Origin: Anianabacter salinae
GTDB taxonomy: Bacteria; Pseudomonadota; Alphaproteobacteria; Rhodobacterales; Rhodobacteraceae
DNA length: 64,000 bases
Direction: 5' to 3'
Assembly (NCBI RefSeq): GCF_019061145.1
Contig: NZ_JAHQZS010000005.1
Coordinates: 124,001-188,000, forward strand
Under the pieces are notes generated by a model that saw nothing but the letters and a program-made list of their open reading frames with translations, ran no database searches and was not told where the DNA came from. The stretch's first letter is position 1. Each line of letters begins with the position of its first letter. This document shows positions 36,237 through 46,271 of this stretch, piece after piece. The position numbers and the translations under genes are program-made.

Positions 36237-37367
36237 CTAGTCCAGCCAACCCTTGAGATTGCGCTCGATCACGCCCGACAGCGCGGCGACATGCGCGTCG
36301 TCATCGTTGAGGCAGGGGATGTAGGTGAACTGCTCACCGCCGGCGTGCTCAAAGCTTTCGCGAATCTCTTCGTTGATCTCTTCCAGCGTCTCGATGCAGT
36401 CGGCCGAGAAGGCAGGCGCGATCACCGCGATCTTCCTCTTGCCCTGTTCCGCCAGCCGCGCGACTTCCTCGACAGTGTAGGGCTGCAGCCATTCCTCGGG
36501 GCCAAAGCGCGACTGGAACGTCGTCGTGATGCGCTCATCCTCCCAGCCAAGCCGCTCTTTCAGCAGGCGCGTCGTCTTCTGGCACTGGCAATGGTAGGGG
36601 TCGCCTTCCATCAGGTAGCGCTTGGGCACGCCGTGGTAGGACGTCACCAGGATGTCCGGCTTGTCCTCCATCCGGTCGTAGGCACGTTCCACCGACTGCG
36701 CGAGCGCGTCGATATAGACCGGATCGTCGAAATAGGGCGGCACGATCCGCACCGGCGGCTGCCATTTCTCCTTCATCAGCGCCCGGAAGAACTGGTCGTT
36801 CGCCGTGGCCGAGGTTGCGCCCGCGTATTGCGGATACAGCGGGAAGAAGAGGATCTTCTGACACCCCGCCTCGATCATCGCGCGCACCTTCGATTCGGTC
36901 GAGGGATTGCCGTAGCGCATGCAGAAATCGACCATGACATCGCTGCCATAGCGCGCCGCCATGCGGTCCTTGATCTTCGCGGTCTGGTCCTTGGTGATCG
37001 TCATCAGCGGGCTCTCGCCCTTGTCGTGATTCCAGATCGACTTGTAGTTGGCGCCGGACGAGAACGGCCGCTTGGTCAGGATGATGAGCTGCAGAAGCGG
37101 TTGCCATATCCACGGGCTGTAGTCGATCACCCTGCGATCCGACAGGAATTCGTTCAGGTAACGGCGCATCGACCAGTAGTCGTAGTTGTCGGGCGTTCCG
37201 AGGTTCGCCAGCAGGATTCCGACCTTGGCCGGGGCGATCTTCGGGTGATCGGCGGGCGCATGGGCAGGACAGCGCGCATCCGCAAGGGACACGCCCGTCC
37301 CCGATTTGGCATCCAGCATGGCGTCGGTCCCGGTCTTGTGAGGTCTGTCGAAGGTTGCGTTGGACAT
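36237..37367 (-). CDS. hemH: Ferrochelatase HemH
   Basis: Ferrochelatase inserts iron into protoporphyrin IX, the last step of heme synthesis. From the ATG at 37367 it is 376 residues. It carries ILLANLGTPDNYDYWSMRRYLNEFLSDRRVI, split, the catalytic histidine in SYHGVPKRY and the FSADCIETLEEI segment. hemJ, which makes its substrate, is at 1509 in this window. It runs just after a NDUFAF5/BioC-like methyltransferase gene (19-base gap) on the same strand. An in-frame extension to 37427 is less likely. Confidence 0.97.
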   Translation of the reverse strand: MSNATFDRPHKTGTDAMLDAKSGTGVSLADARCPAHAPADHPKIAPAKVGILLANLGTPDNYDYWSMRRYLNEFLSDRRVIDYSPWIWQPLLQLIILTKRPFSSGANYKSIWNHDKGESPLMTITKDQTAKIKDRMAARYGSDVMVDFCMRYGNPSTESKVRAMIEAGCQKILFFPLYPQYAGATSATANDQFFRALMKEKWQPPVRIVPPYFDDPVYIDALAQSVERAYDRMEDKPDILVTSYHGVPKRYLMEGDPYHCQCQKTTRLLKERLGWEDERITTTFQSRFGPEEWLQPYTVEEVARLAEQGKRKIAVIAPAFSADCIETLEEINEEIRESFEHAGGEQFTYIPCLNDDDAHVAALSGVIERNLKGWLD

Positions 37368-37386
37368 ATAGGCAATTACTCTGTGG

Positions 37387-38232
37387 TCAATCGCCGGGGG
37401 CTGCGTCATCGCGCAGCGGGCGTTCATCGGTGGACAGCGCGTCGGCCAACCGGGTCGTTGCCGAACCGGGGCGCAGCGGCTTTGGCTGGCTGTCGTCGGG
37501 CGCCCATCCGGTCAGGACGATCGTCTCGAACCTTGCGATCACGCGGCCGTCCGAATCGCAATGCCTGTCCGTGTAAAGCTTGGTGGCCTCGGCGAACACG
37601 GCGCGGCGGGCGGGGGCCTTGTGCCGCGCGGCAAGGGCGTTCGTCTCGCCCATCGCGCGCAGGTCGCGCATCAGGTGAAAGGGCGTGTCATAGCTGACGG
37701 TCGTTGTGGTGCTGTCTGCGACGGGCAGGCTGAATCCGGCCCGCTGCAAAAGCGCCCCGGCAGAGCGCAGGTCCGCCATCGGCGCGACACGCGGCGACAG
37801 CCCGCCCGTCACGGACGCCTCTGCCTCTGCAAGGCAGGTGCGCAGGTCGGACAGGGTCTCGCCTCCTAGAAAAGTCGCAAGGAAAAAGCCATCAGGCCGC
37901 AACGCGCGCCTGCACTGGATCAGCTGGCCGATGGGGTCGTTCGCCCAATGGAGGGCCATGCCGTGCACGACAAGATCATGCGCGGCCACGGGCAGATCGA
38001 GCGTTTCGTCGTCAGGAACCATGCGTGCATCTGCAAGACGTGGCGTCCAGACCTGAGGAAAAGGCGTGACGACGGCGGCGTCCGTAAACCGCCGGTTAAC
38101 GAAATCCAGTCTTTCCTGAACATCGTCCGCCGCCTGTTCATGCAGGAACAGAGCCGGATCGGCCATCGACAAGGCGCGCGCGCGGTGCCGGTTCAGCGCC
38201 AGCCGGTCGGTCAGGGGGACGGGATCGGTCAT
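37387..38232 (-). CDS. SAM-dependent methyltransferase-like protein (BioC/NDUFAF5 type)
   Basis: The 281-residue protein resembles the NDUFAF5/BioC group. It starts MTDPVPLTDRLALNRHRARA and has DLVVHGMALHWANDPIGQLIQCRRALRPDGFFLATFLGG (split; about 88-128). A classical glycine-rich motif I is not obvious near residues 45-65, so methyl transfer is uncertain. NDUFAF5 assists complex I assembly in mitochondria and alphaproteobacterial relatives may do the same. It is divergent from comF and upstream of hemH. Confidence 0.8.
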   Translation of the reverse strand: MTDPVPLTDRLALNRHRARALSMADPALFLHEQAADDVQERLDFVNRRFTDAAVVTPFPQVWTPRLADARMVPDDETLDLPVAAHDLVVHGMALHWANDPIGQLIQCRRALRPDGFFLATFLGGETLSDLRTCLAEAEASVTGGLSPRVAPMADLRSAGALLQRAGFSLPVADSTTTTVSYDTPFHLMRDLRAMGETNALAARHKAPARRAVFAEATKLYTDRHCDSDGRVIARFETIVLTGWAPDDSQPKPLRPGSATTRLADALSTDERPLRDDAAPGD

Positions 38233-38255
38233 CGGCGCGTATGTAAGGGGATGCC

Positions 38256-38975
38256 ATGGGATTGCAAAGCCTCGTCGCCCTCGCGTTTCCGCCGCGCTGC
38301 CTGTCCTGCGGCGGTCTTGTGGGGGAGGATTTCGCGCTGTGTGCCGCGTGCTGGCGCGACACGCCGTTCATCGCCGGGCTGACCTGCCGCACCTGCGGCG
38401 TCCCGCTGCCCGGCGACAGCACGGCAGAGGAACATTGCGACGACTGCCTGACCATCGCGCGGCCATGGAGCTTTGGTGTGGCCGCGATGCTGTACCGCGA
38501 TACCGGGCGCAAGCTGGTCCTTGCGCTCAAGCATGGCGACCGGACCGATCTGGCGCGTCCCGCCGCACGCTGGCTTGCCGTGCGCCTGCAGGGGCGGCTG
38601 GCACCGGATACGCTCATCCTGCCGGTGCCCGCCCATTGGCGGCGCCGGATCGCACGCCGCTACAATCAGGCGGCGCTGATCGCGCGTGCGCTCGGGCGGG
38701 AAACGGGCGCAGAGGTCGATCCGCTGGCGCTGATCCGGCCCCGCGCAACGCCGATCCAGGACGGGCTGAGCCGCGACGCGCGATTCGCCAACCTGGCCGG
38801 GTCCATGCGCCTGCGACCCGACCGTGCGCCGCGGCTGAACGGGCGCCCGATCCTTCTGGTCGACGACGTGATGACGTCGGGGGCGACGCTTGCAGCTGCC
38901 GCCGAGGTCTGCCTTGCATCAGGGTCAGGCCCGGTTGCCATCGCGGTCATGGCGCGCGTTGCGAAGGATGACTAA
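38256..38975 (+). CDS. comF: ComF-family phosphoribosyltransferase-like protein
   Basis: The 239-residue protein has an N-terminal zinc-ribbon with paired cysteines (CLSCGG, CAACW, CRTCG, CDDC) and a C-terminal phosphoribosyltransferase fold with ILLVDDVMTSGATL. In Gram-positive and other competent bacteria ComF acts in DNA uptake; in Rhodobacterales it is part of the gene transfer/uptake repertoire, though the role here is unproven. grxC begins 33 bases after its stop. Confidence 0.9.
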   Translation: MGLQSLVALAFPPRCLSCGGLVGEDFALCAACWRDTPFIAGLTCRTCGVPLPGDSTAEEHCDDCLTIARPWSFGVAAMLYRDTGRKLVLALKHGDRTDLARPAARWLAVRLQGRLAPDTLILPVPAHWRRRIARRYNQAALIARALGRETGAEVDPLALIRPRATPIQDGLSRDARFANLAGSMRLRPDRAPRLNGRPILLVDDVMTSGATLAAAAEVCLASGSGPVAIAVMARVAKDD

Positions 38976-39008
38976 ATCCCTATGATCCACGGCAAAAGGA
39001 TCAGGGCG

Positions 39009-39269
39009 ATGAAATCGGTCGAAATCTACACCACCCCAACCTGCGGCTTCTGCATGATGGCCAAGCGGCTGCTCGACAAGAAGGGCGTCGCCTATGCCGA
39101 GGTCGACGTGTCGCGCGATCCGTCGCGGCGGCAGGCTATGATGTCGCGCGCCCATGGTCGGCACACGGTGCCGCAGATCTTTGTCGGCGACACCCATGTC
39201 GGCGGATGTGACGAGCTGTATGCGCTGGAGCAGTCGGGAAAGCTTGACCCGCTGCTGACCGCCGAGTGA
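39009..39269 (+). CDS. grxC: Glutaredoxin 3-like (GrxC)
   Basis: The 86-residue protein begins MKSVEIYTTPTCGFCMMAKR. The active site is CGFC rather than the usual CPYC, with Cys12 and Cys15, and TVPQIFVGDTHVGGCDEL supplies the cis-proline and glutathione-binding turn. It reduces disulfides using glutathione. The ATG at 39009 matches the family; a frame start at 38982 is also open. Its stop overlaps the nitrilase GTG start by four bases. Confidence 0.92.
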   Translation: MKSVEIYTTPTCGFCMMAKRLLDKKGVAYAEVDVSRDPSRRQAMMSRAHGRHTVPQIFVGDTHVGGCDELYALEQSGKLDPLLTAE

Positions 39270-40120
39270 CGCGCGCCGCGCTTCTTCAACTGTGCGCGTC
39301 GGACGATCCGGCGGCCAATCTGCCCGTGACGCTGGGCATGGTCGACGCGGCGGCGCAATGCGGTGTCGATCTGGTGATGACGCCAGAGGTGACGAATTGC
39401 GTGTCCACCAGCCGCACCCGGCAGATCGAGGTTCTGGCGACCGAGGATGAGGACCGCACGCTCAAGGGACTGCGCAACGCGGCGGCGCGGCACGGCGTGC
39501 ACATCCTGATCGGCTCGCTCGCTCTCAAGACGGATGACGCCGATGGTCGTTTCGCAAACCGGTCGTTCCTGATCGGGCCTGACGGCGGCATTCTTGCGCG
39601 GTATGACAAGATCCACATGTTCGACGTCGAGATCTCGGAAACGGAATCCTACCGCGAATCAAAGGGGTATCGGCCGGGCGACAGGGCCGTCGTCGTGTGG
39701 ACATCGATCGGCGTGATTGGCATGACGGTGTGCTATGACATGCGGTTTCCGCATCTCTACCGCGATCTTGCCCGCGCCGGTGCCGAGATCATGACCGTTC
39801 CGTCCGCCTTCTCGCCCGTCACCGGCGCCGCCCATTGGGAGCCGCTGCTGCGCGCGCGCGCCATCGAGACCGGGGCTTTCGTGCTGGCCCCTGCCCAGAC
39901 CGGTGAGCACAAGGCGAGCCGGGGCAAGACGCGCAGCACCTATGGCCACAGCCTTGCCGTCGCCCCGTGGGGCGAGGTTCTGGCGCAAGCCGGAGAAGCG
40001 CCTGGTGTGACGCTTGTGGACCTCGATCTTGACGCCGTGCGGCAGGCCCGCGCCCGTGTTCCGTCGCTGGACCATGACCGCGCCTATGCGCCGCCCGAAC
40101 CCGACACTCCAAACCGATGA
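39266..40120 (+). CDS. Carbon-nitrogen hydrolase (Nit/nitrilase family)
   Basis: The 284-residue protein shows the Glu-Lys-Cys triad of the nitrilase superfamily: Glu in VMTPEVTNCVS, Lys in RYDKIHMFDVEIS and Cys in GMTVCYDMRFPHLYR. It is of the Nit1/Nit2 type that hydrolyses deaminated glutathione or omega-amides, which is consistent with its neighbour grxC. The start is GTG (MTRAALLQLCASDD), overlapping the grxC stop. It also overlaps marR by four bases. Confidence 0.9.
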   Translation: MTRAALLQLCASDDPAANLPVTLGMVDAAAQCGVDLVMTPEVTNCVSTSRTRQIEVLATEDEDRTLKGLRNAAARHGVHILIGSLALKTDDADGRFANRSFLIGPDGGILARYDKIHMFDVEISETESYRESKGYRPGDRAVVVWTSIGVIGMTVCYDMRFPHLYRDLARAGAEIMTVPSAFSPVTGAAHWEPLLRARAIETGAFVLAPAQTGEHKASRGKTRSTYGHSLAVAPWGEVLAQAGEAPGVTLVDLDLDAVRQARARVPSLDHDRAYAPPEPDTPNR

Positions 40121-40560
40121 GCGAGCAGACCGACAGCCTGAGCGCTGCGCTGTTCAGCGAGCTGTTCATGGCGGACCAGCTTGCCCGCAACCGCGTGTCG
40201 CGTGCCCTCCCGAAGGGGATGGAGCTTAGCCATTTCTCGGTGCTGAACCTCTTGGCGCGGTCGGGCGAGGAAAAGACCCCGGCGCAACTGGCGCGCACCT
40301 TCAACGTCACGCGCGGGGCGATGACCAACACGCTGTCGCGGCTGGAATGGGCGGGATATGTCCATATCCGGCCCGACTGGGACGATGCGCGGCGCAAGTT
40401 CGTCTCGGTCAGCCCTGCGGGGCGCGCCGCGCGCGATCAGGCGCTCGAGGCCGTCGCTCCGGTGCTGGGCGAGGCGGTTGAAAAGCTTGGCCCCGACACC
40501 GTGCGCCTTGCCCTGCGCGTGCTGCGCGAATTACGCGCCCAGTTCGGAGAGCCGGGTTAA
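40117..40560 (+). CDS. MarR-family transcriptional regulator
   Basis: The 147-residue winged-helix protein has the recognition region [44 protein letters not shown] (split; about residues 50-95). The ligand and regulon are unknown. It ends the grxC-nitrilase-marR operon. Its TAA and the TAA of ubiG share the tetranucleotide TTAA tail-to-tail. Confidence 0.88.
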   Translation: MSEQTDSLSAALFSELFMADQLARNRVSRALPKGMELSHFSVLNLLARSGEEKTPAQLARTFNVTRGAMTNTLSRLEWAGYVHIRPDWDDARRKFVSVSPAGRAARDQALEAVAPVLGEAVEKLGPDTVRLALRVLRELRAQFGEPG

Positions 40561-41303
40561 CGCGGCTTCAGCGACGTGGTGACGTAGTTCACCGACAGAT
40601 CGCGGTCCGACACCGACCAGCTCCAACTGACCGGGTTGAAGACGAACCCCTTGCGGTCCACTGGGTCCAGACCGGCGTTGCGCAGAAGGTCAAACAGCTC
40701 GTCCGGCGTGATGAACTTGTTCCAGTCATGGGTGCCCTTGGGCAGCCAGCGCATGACCCATTCGGCGCCCACAATCGCCATGACAAAGCTCTTGGCGTTG
40801 CGGTTGATCGTCGAGCAGGTCATCAGCCCGCCCGGTTTCAGCAGTTTGCGGCAGGCGGTCAGGTAGGCCAGCGGGTCCGAGACATGCTCGACCACTTCCA
40901 TGTTCAGCACGACATCGAACTGCTCGCCCGCGTCGGCCAGCGCCTCGGCGGTGGTGTGGCGGTAGTCGATGGTCAGGCCGGACTGTTCGGCGTGCAATTG
41001 CGCGACGGGGATGTTGCGGGGTGCGGCATCTGCGCCCACCACCTCGGCACCCAGCCGCGCCATGGGTTCCGACAACAGGCCGCCGCCGCAGCCGATATCG
41101 AGGATGCGCAACCCCGCAAAGGGGCGATCCGTGGTCAGATCGCGGTCGAACTCGGCTTCGATCTGGCGGGTGATATAGTCAAGACGACAGGGGTTCATCA
41201 GGTGCAGCGGCTTGAACTTGCCGGTCGGGTCCCACCATTCGGCGGCCATCGCTTCGAATTTTGCGACTTCGGCGGGGTCGATTGTCGTCGCGGACTGGGA
41301 CAT
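40557..41303 (-). CDS. ubiG: Ubiquinone biosynthesis O-methyltransferase UbiG
   Basis: UbiG does both O-methylations of the ubiquinone ring. The 248-residue protein begins [44 protein letters not shown], split, the family N-terminus. It has SAM motif [20 protein letters not shown]. It is divergent from the proline iminopeptidase gene across 69 bases and convergent with marR. Confidence 0.97.
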   Translation of the reverse strand: MSQSATTIDPAEVAKFEAMAAEWWDPTGKFKPLHLMNPCRLDYITRQIEAEFDRDLTTDRPFAGLRILDIGCGGGLLSEPMARLGAEVVGADAAPRNIPVAQLHAEQSGLTIDYRHTTAEALADAGEQFDVVLNMEVVEHVSDPLAYLTACRKLLKPGGLMTCSTINRNAKSFVMAIVGAEWVMRWLPKGTHDWNKFITPDELFDLLRNAGLDPVDRKGFVFNPVSWSWSVSDRDLSVNYVTTSLKPR

Positions 41304-41372
41304 TCTGCGTCTCCTGATAATTTCGTGTGACCGCCCGTGGCGGCGCGCGCTCCGGCGTTATATAGGAGTGAT

Positions 41373-42368
41373 ATGGACCGGCTCGCAGATAGAAAAAACG
41401 CCGCAGAGTTTCTTTACCCGCCGATCGACCCATTCGACCAGCGGATGCTGGACGTTGGCGATGGGCACCGGATCTATGTGGAACAGTGCGGCAACCCGAA
41501 TGGCGTGCCGGTTGTGGTGCTGCACGGCGGCCCCGGCGGCGGCTGCAGCCCTGCGATGCGGCGCTATTTCGACCCCTCGCATTACCGCGTGATCCTGTTC
41601 GACCAGCGCGGCTGTGGCCGGTCGCGTCCGCATGCCAGCGTCGAGGCCAATACGACATGGCATCTTGTGCGTGACATCGAGGCGATCCGCACCACGCTGG
41701 GCATCGAGCGCTGGATGGTCTTTGGCGGAAGCTGGGGCGCCACGCTGGCGCTGATCTACGGCATCAGCCACCCGGACCGCGCCGCTGCGCTGGTGTTGCG
41801 CGGCGTGTTCCTGATGACGCAGGCCGAGCTTGACTGGTTCTATGGCGGCGGCGCGGGCAAGTTCTGGCCGGACGTCTGGGCGCGCTTCACCAGCCTTGTG
41901 CCCGAGGATGAGCAGACCGATTTCATCGCCGCCTATCACCGCCGCCTGTTTTCGGGCGATCTGGTGCAGGAGACCCGCTTTGCCCGCGCCTGGGCTGCCT
42001 GGGAAAACACGCTCGCCTCAATTGAGAACACTGGCGCGGGGGGCGGCGAAAGCCCGGCGGAGTACGCGCGCGCCTTTGCCCGGCTAGAGAACCACTACTT
42101 CACCAATGCCGGGTTCCTCGAGGAAGACGGCTGGATCCTGAAGAACGCGGGCGCCTTGCGCAATGTGCCCGGGATCATCGTGCAGGGCCGCTATGACATG
42201 ATCTGCCCGCCGACGTCGGCCTTTGCGCTGCACAAGGTCTGGCCGGGTTCCGATATCCGCGTCGTCGCCAAGGCGGGCCACGCCCTGTCCGAACCAGGGA
42301 TCAGCGCCGAGTTGGTGCGCGCGATGGACCGTTATCGCGCCGACGCCGCGATGCGGCGTCTGGCCTGA
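41373..42368 (+). CDS. pip: Proline iminopeptidase
   Basis: The 331-residue alpha/beta-hydrolase releases N-terminal proline. It has the oxyanion segment HGGPGGGCSPAMRRYFDP, the nucleophile elbow GGSWGATLAL (Ser), Asp in GRYDMICPP and His in KAGHALSEP. TAGGAGTG precedes the ATG at 41373. The next gene, a peptide-binding protein, starts 45 bases downstream, which fits peptide use. Confidence 0.93.
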   Translation: MDRLADRKNAAEFLYPPIDPFDQRMLDVGDGHRIYVEQCGNPNGVPVVVLHGGPGGGCSPAMRRYFDPSHYRVILFDQRGCGRSRPHASVEANTTWHLVRDIEAIRTTLGIERWMVFGGSWGATLALIYGISHPDRAAALVLRGVFLMTQAELDWFYGGGAGKFWPDVWARFTSLVPEDEQTDFIAAYHRRLFSGDLVQETRFARAWAAWENTLASIENTGAGGGESPAEYARAFARLENHYFTNAGFLEEDGWILKNAGALRNVPGIIVQGRYDMICPPTSAFALHKVWPGSDIRVVAKAGHALSEPGISAELVRAMDRYRADAAMRRLA

Positions 42369-42413
42369 TCCGGTGCCCTTGATCCCGGCCATCCCCATGT
42401 GCAGGTCTTGCCT

Positions 42414-43910
42414 ATGACAAGCGCCATGCGATCCCGGATAAGCCGACGTGGCCTGATCGGAAGCGGTGTTGCCGCGTCCATGCTGGCGGCGACCGGGTTT
42501 CCGCTGCGCGCGCAGCCGCGCCAGGGCGGACGGCTGCGCATGGCGCTGCCGGGCAGCGTGCAGACCTGGGACACGCGGCAGACGCCGGACCTGTTCATGC
42601 TGGTCGCCGGGATCGGCATGGTGTTCGACACCCTGACCGAGGTCGCGGCGGATGGCACCCTCAAGGGTGAGCTGGCGACCGGGTGGCAGGCCAGCGCCGA
42701 TGCCCGCGTCTGGACCTTCGCGCTGCGCGAGGGCGTGGCGTTCCATAACGGCAAGCCGTTCGGACCGGCAGATGTTGTAGCGTCGCTGAAGCTGCACAAG
42801 GCCGCCGGATCGCCTGCGCAGCCGATCATGGCGCAGGTCCGCTCGATCCGGGCGCTGGGCAAGACCCATGTGCAGTTCACTCTGTCGCAGCCGAACGCCG
42901 ATTTCCCCTACCTGATGTCGGATCATCACCTGTTGATCTACCCCGCAGGGCAGATCGCCGAGGCGATGGAGCAGGGCATCGGCACCGGGCTTTACCGGGT
43001 CGAGCATTTCGTGCCCGGGCAACGTCTTCAGGCGCGGCGGGTTCAGGCGCATTACAAGGACGGGCAGGCCGGGTGGTTCGACGCGATCGACCTTTCGGTG
43101 ATGAACGGCGCGCCTGACCGCATTGCGGCGTTGCAGGCGGGGCGCGTCGATGTGATCCCGGATGTGCCCCCCGCCGACGCGGCCCGGCTGCGAAGCGCTG
43201 GTGTCCAGACGTTCGAGGCGGCGGGCAATGGCCATGTCGCATTTACCATGCGCACCGATGCCGGGCCGTTTGCGAACCCTGATTTGCGCCGCGCGCTGAA
43301 ATACGCCGTGGACCGGCCCGCGATGTTGCGGGACGTGTTCGGCGGGCGGGGCAGCCTTGGTGCTGACCATCCCGTCGGGCCGCTCAATCCCTTCGCCGCA
43401 GGCATCGTGCCGCCCCCGTATGACCCGGACCGCGCGAGGTATAATCTGCGGCAGGCTGGCCTGTCGTCCTTGACGCTGAAAGTCGCGGCGCCCGAGGATT
43501 TGGGGCCCGTGGTGGACAGTTATGCCGCCGCTGCGCGCGCTGCGGGGATCAGGATCGTCGCCGATGACGACGGGGCGGACTGGTTGGCGGTGCAATGGGC
43601 CGGGCGCCCGACCGAGGACTGGATCCTGTCTGCGGCGCATGGGGCGGGCAGCGCGCTGAATATCGGTGGCTGGTCGGATGCGAGGCTGACCGCGCTGCTG
43701 TCTGCGGCGCGGGAAACGCTCGACACCGGCGCGCGGCAGGCCCTTTACGCGCAGGCACAGCAGGAGATCGCGGATGAGGGCAACGTGGTGATTCCCGTCT
43801 TCACGCCGTTCACCGGGGCGGCGCGGCCGACGCTGGTGCGCCCCGATCAGATCGGCGCGCTGCACCGGCTGGACGATGCGCGTCTGGCCGAACGCTGGTG
43901 GTCTGCCTGA
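42414..43910 (+). CDS. ABC-type peptide-binding protein (SBP_bac_5 family)
   Basis: The 498-residue protein has a twin-arginine signal (MTSAMRSRISRRGLIGSGVA) and a long periplasmic domain of the extracellular solute-binding family 5 (DppA/OppA type; PDLFMLVAGIGMVFDTLTEV and ATGWQASADARVWTFALREGVAFHNGKPFGPADVV, split). No permease or ATPase gene lies next to it, so it is an orphan binding protein that probably serves a transporter elsewhere. The ATG at 42414 begins the Tat signal. A terminator-like hairpin lies about 100 bases after it. Confidence 0.88.
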   Translation: MTSAMRSRISRRGLIGSGVAASMLAATGFPLRAQPRQGGRLRMALPGSVQTWDTRQTPDLFMLVAGIGMVFDTLTEVAADGTLKGELATGWQASADARVWTFALREGVAFHNGKPFGPADVVASLKLHKAAGSPAQPIMAQVRSIRALGKTHVQFTLSQPNADFPYLMSDHHLLIYPAGQIAEAMEQGIGTGLYRVEHFVPGQRLQARRVQAHYKDGQAGWFDAIDLSVMNGAPDRIAALQAGRVDVIPDVPPADAARLRSAGVQTFEAAGNGHVAFTMRTDAGPFANPDLRRALKYAVDRPAMLRDVFGGRGSLGADHPVGPLNPFAAGIVPPPYDPDRARYNLRQAGLSSLTLKVAAPEDLGPVVDSYAAAARAAGIRIVADDDGADWLAVQWAGRPTEDWILSAAHGAGSALNIGGWSDARLTALLSAARETLDTGARQALYAQAQQEIADEGNVVIPVFTPFTGAARPTLVRPDQIGALHRLDDARLAERWWSA

Positions 43911-44013
43911 TCGGCGCCGACAAGGCCCTTGCAGACTCGGGGCGCCGTGCGTATATCCACCTCAACAGCGGCGCGTCGGTCTCCACCCCCGAAGGCTCCA
44001 CCGGATCAGTATG

Positions 44014-44036
44014 ACGGGCCGCGCGCCCGTTTTTTT
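44014..44036 (+). terminator. Intrinsic terminator upstream of rimP
   Basis: ACGGGC (44014-44019) pairs with GCCCGT (44025-44030) around a 5-base loop and is followed by T7. It ends the peptide-binding gene transcript, or acts as a leader attenuator, 21 bases before rimP. Confidence 0.75.
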
Positions 44037-44057
44037 GTGCCTCAACACAAGGCAACC

Positions 44058-44648
44058 ATGTCAGACCTTATCGCGAAAGCCGCCATCGACCGGCGCCTGG
44101 CCGAGATCATCACGCCCACCATCGAAGGCATGGGGTTCGAGTTGGTGCGCGTGCGGCTCCTGGGCGGCAGGACCAAGACCGTGCAGATCATGGCCGAGCG
44201 TCCCGAGGGCGGGATCGAGGTCGATGAATGCGCGCAGATCAGCCAGGCGGTCAGCGCGGTTCTGGATGTCGAGGACCCGATCGACGAGAACTACACGCTT
44301 GAGGTGTCCTCGCCCGGGATCGACCGCCCGCTGACCCGGTTCAAGGATTTCGCCGTCTGGGAAGGGTACGAGGCCAAGATCGAGACGACCGAGATGATCG
44401 ACGGCCGCCGCCGGTTCAAGGGCATCCTTCAGGGCGTCGAGGACGACGAGATCCTGATCGAGGTGCCTGACGAGAAGGGCGCCGAGGTGACCATCGGGCT
44501 CAAGTTCGACTGGCTGTCCGATGCCAAGCTGGTCCTGACCGAAGAGCTTATCCGCGAAATGCTGCGCCAGCGTAAGGCCGCTGGGATCGTGAACGAAGAA
44601 CAGTTTGACGAGATCGAGACCGACGACGGGTCCGAGGAGGAAGAGTAA
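44058..44648 (+). CDS. rimP: Ribosome maturation factor RimP
   Basis: RimP assists 30S subunit maturation. The 196-residue protein has the N-domain [38 protein letters not shown] and an SH3-like C-domain ([23 protein letters not shown]), with an acidic tail of [11 protein letters not shown]-type residues. The ATG at 44058 follows the terminator-like hairpin closely. nusA starts at the base after its stop codon. Confidence 0.96.
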   Translation: MSDLIAKAAIDRRLAEIITPTIEGMGFELVRVRLLGGRTKTVQIMAERPEGGIEVDECAQISQAVSAVLDVEDPIDENYTLEVSSPGIDRPLTRFKDFAVWEGYEAKIETTEMIDGRRRFKGILQGVEDDEILIEVPDEKGAEVTIGLKFDWLSDAKLVLTEELIREMLRQRKAAGIVNEEQFDEIETDDGSEEEE

Positions 44649-46262
44649 ATGGCCATCACTTCTGCAAACCAGCTTGAGCTTCTCCAGACCGCCGAAGCGG
44701 TCGCGCGGGAAAAGATGATCGACCCCGGTCTGGTGGTCGACGCGATGGAGGAAAGCCTCGCCCGGGCCGCGAAGTCGCGCTACGGCGCCGAGATGGACAT
44801 TCGCGTGTCCATCGACCGCAAGACCGGCAAGGCGACGTTCACCCGCGTCCGCACCGTGGTGGCCGAAGAAGAGCTTGAGAACTATCAGGCGCAGGTGACG
44901 GTCGAGCAGGCGAAGCCTTATCTCGAGAACCCGCAGATCGGCGACGAGATCATCGACGAGGTTCCGCCCGTCGAGCTTGGCCGAATCGCGGCGCAGTCTG
45001 CCAAACAGGTGATCCTTCAGAAGGTCCGCGAAGCCGAGCGGGATCGCCAGTACGAGGAATTCAAGGACCGCGCCGGGACGATCATCAACGGCATCGTCCG
45101 CCGCGAGGAATACGGCAACATCATCGTCGACGTGGGCCGGGGTGAAGCGGTGCTGCGCCGGAACGAGAAGATCGGCCGCGAAAGCTATCGTCCGAATGAC
45201 CGCATCCGCGTCTACATCAAGGACGTGCGCCGCGAACCGCGCGGGCCGCAGATCTTCCTGTCGCGCACCGATCCGCAGTTCATGGCAGAGCTGTTCAAGA
45301 TGGAAGTGCCGGAAATCTACGATGGCATCATCGAGATCAAGGCCGTCGCCCGCGATCCCGGCAGCCGCGCCAAGATCGCGGTGATCTCCTATGATTCGTC
45401 CATCGACCCCGTGGGCGCCTGCGTCGGCATGCGCGGCAGCCGCGTTCAGGCCGTCGTGAACGAGCTTCAGGGCGAGAAGATCGACATCATCCCGTGGAAC
45501 GAGGATCAGGCGACGTTCCTCGTGAACGCGTTGCAGCCTGCCGAGGTGTCCAAGGTCGTCATCGACGAGGAAGCCGGCAAGATCGAGGTGGTCGTTCCCG
45601 ACGAGCAGCTGTCGCTGGCCATCGGCCGCCGCGGCCAGAACGTGCGGCTTGCGTCGCAACTGACCGCTCTCGACATCGACATCATGACCGAGGCCGAAGA
45701 GTCCGAGCGTCGTCAGGCCGAGTTCGCCCAGCGCACTCAGCTGTTCATGGACACGCTCGATCTGGATGAATTCTTCGCCCAGCTTCTGGTGTCCGAAGGC
45801 TTCACCAACCTCGAGGAAGTCGCCTATGTCGAGGCGGACGAGCTTTTGGTGATCGACGGTGTCGACGAGAGCACTGCAAGCGAGTTGCAGGCCCGTGCCC
45901 GCGACCACCTGGAAGAACAAAGCCGCAAGGCGCTGGAACACGCCCGCGAGTTGGGTGTCGAGGACAGCCTTGTTGACTTCGAGGGCCTGACACCCCAAAT
46001 GATCGAAGCGTTGGCGATGGATGGCGTGAAGACGCTTGAAGACTTCGCCACCTGCGCCGACTGGGAACTTGCCGGAGGCTGGACCTCGGTCGACGGTCAG
46101 CGGGTCAAGGACGACGGTCTTCTCGAAAAGTTCGAGGTTTCGCTTGAAGAAGCGCAGAACATGGTGATGACCGCCCGGATTCAACTGGGCTGGGTCGATC
46201 CTGCTGATCTGGCGGTCGAAGGCGAAACCGAGGAAGGCACCGAAGAGGAGGTCGCCGAGTAA
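44649..46262 (+). CDS. nusA: Transcription termination/antitermination factor NusA
   Basis: NusA binds RNA polymerase and RNA. The 537-residue protein has the N-terminal polymerase-binding domain, an S1 domain ([31 protein letters not shown], split; about 133-200), and two KH domains ([29 protein letters not shown], split; [17 protein letters not shown]). The C-terminal acidic repeats (about 365-537) resemble those of other proteobacteria. It is in the operon rimP-nusA-ylxR-infB. A large frame antisense to it (44061-46184) is not a gene. Confidence 0.98.
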   Translation: MAITSANQLELLQTAEAVAREKMIDPGLVVDAMEESLARAAKSRYGAEMDIRVSIDRKTGKATFTRVRTVVAEEELENYQAQVTVEQAKPYLENPQIGDEIIDEVPPVELGRIAAQSAKQVILQKVREAERDRQYEEFKDRAGTIINGIVRREEYGNIIVDVGRGEAVLRRNEKIGRESYRPNDRIRVYIKDVRREPRGPQIFLSRTDPQFMAELFKMEVPEIYDGIIEIKAVARDPGSRAKIAVISYDSSIDPVGACVGMRGSRVQAVVNELQGEKIDIIPWNEDQATFLVNALQPAEVSKVVIDEEAGKIEVVVPDEQLSLAIGRRGQNVRLASQLTALDIDIMTEAEESERRQAEFAQRTQLFMDTLDLDEFFAQLLVSEGFTNLEEVAYVEADELLVIDGVDESTASELQARARDHLEEQSRKALEHARELGVEDSLVDFEGLTPQMIEALAMDGVKTLEDFATCADWELAGGWTSVDGQRVKDDGLLEKFEVSLEEAQNMVMTARIQLGWVDPADLAVEGETEEGTEEEVAE

Positions 46263-46271
46263 GGCGGCATC

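Noticed and set aside
43911-44057. tRNA or riboswitch upstream of rimP
   Set aside because: No cloverleaf or conserved T-loop; only the simple terminator hairpin is visible.
44061-46184. Long open frame antisense to nusA (about 707 codons)
   Set aside because: It is a high-GC shadow of the nusA frame; nusA carries clear S1 and KH motifs.
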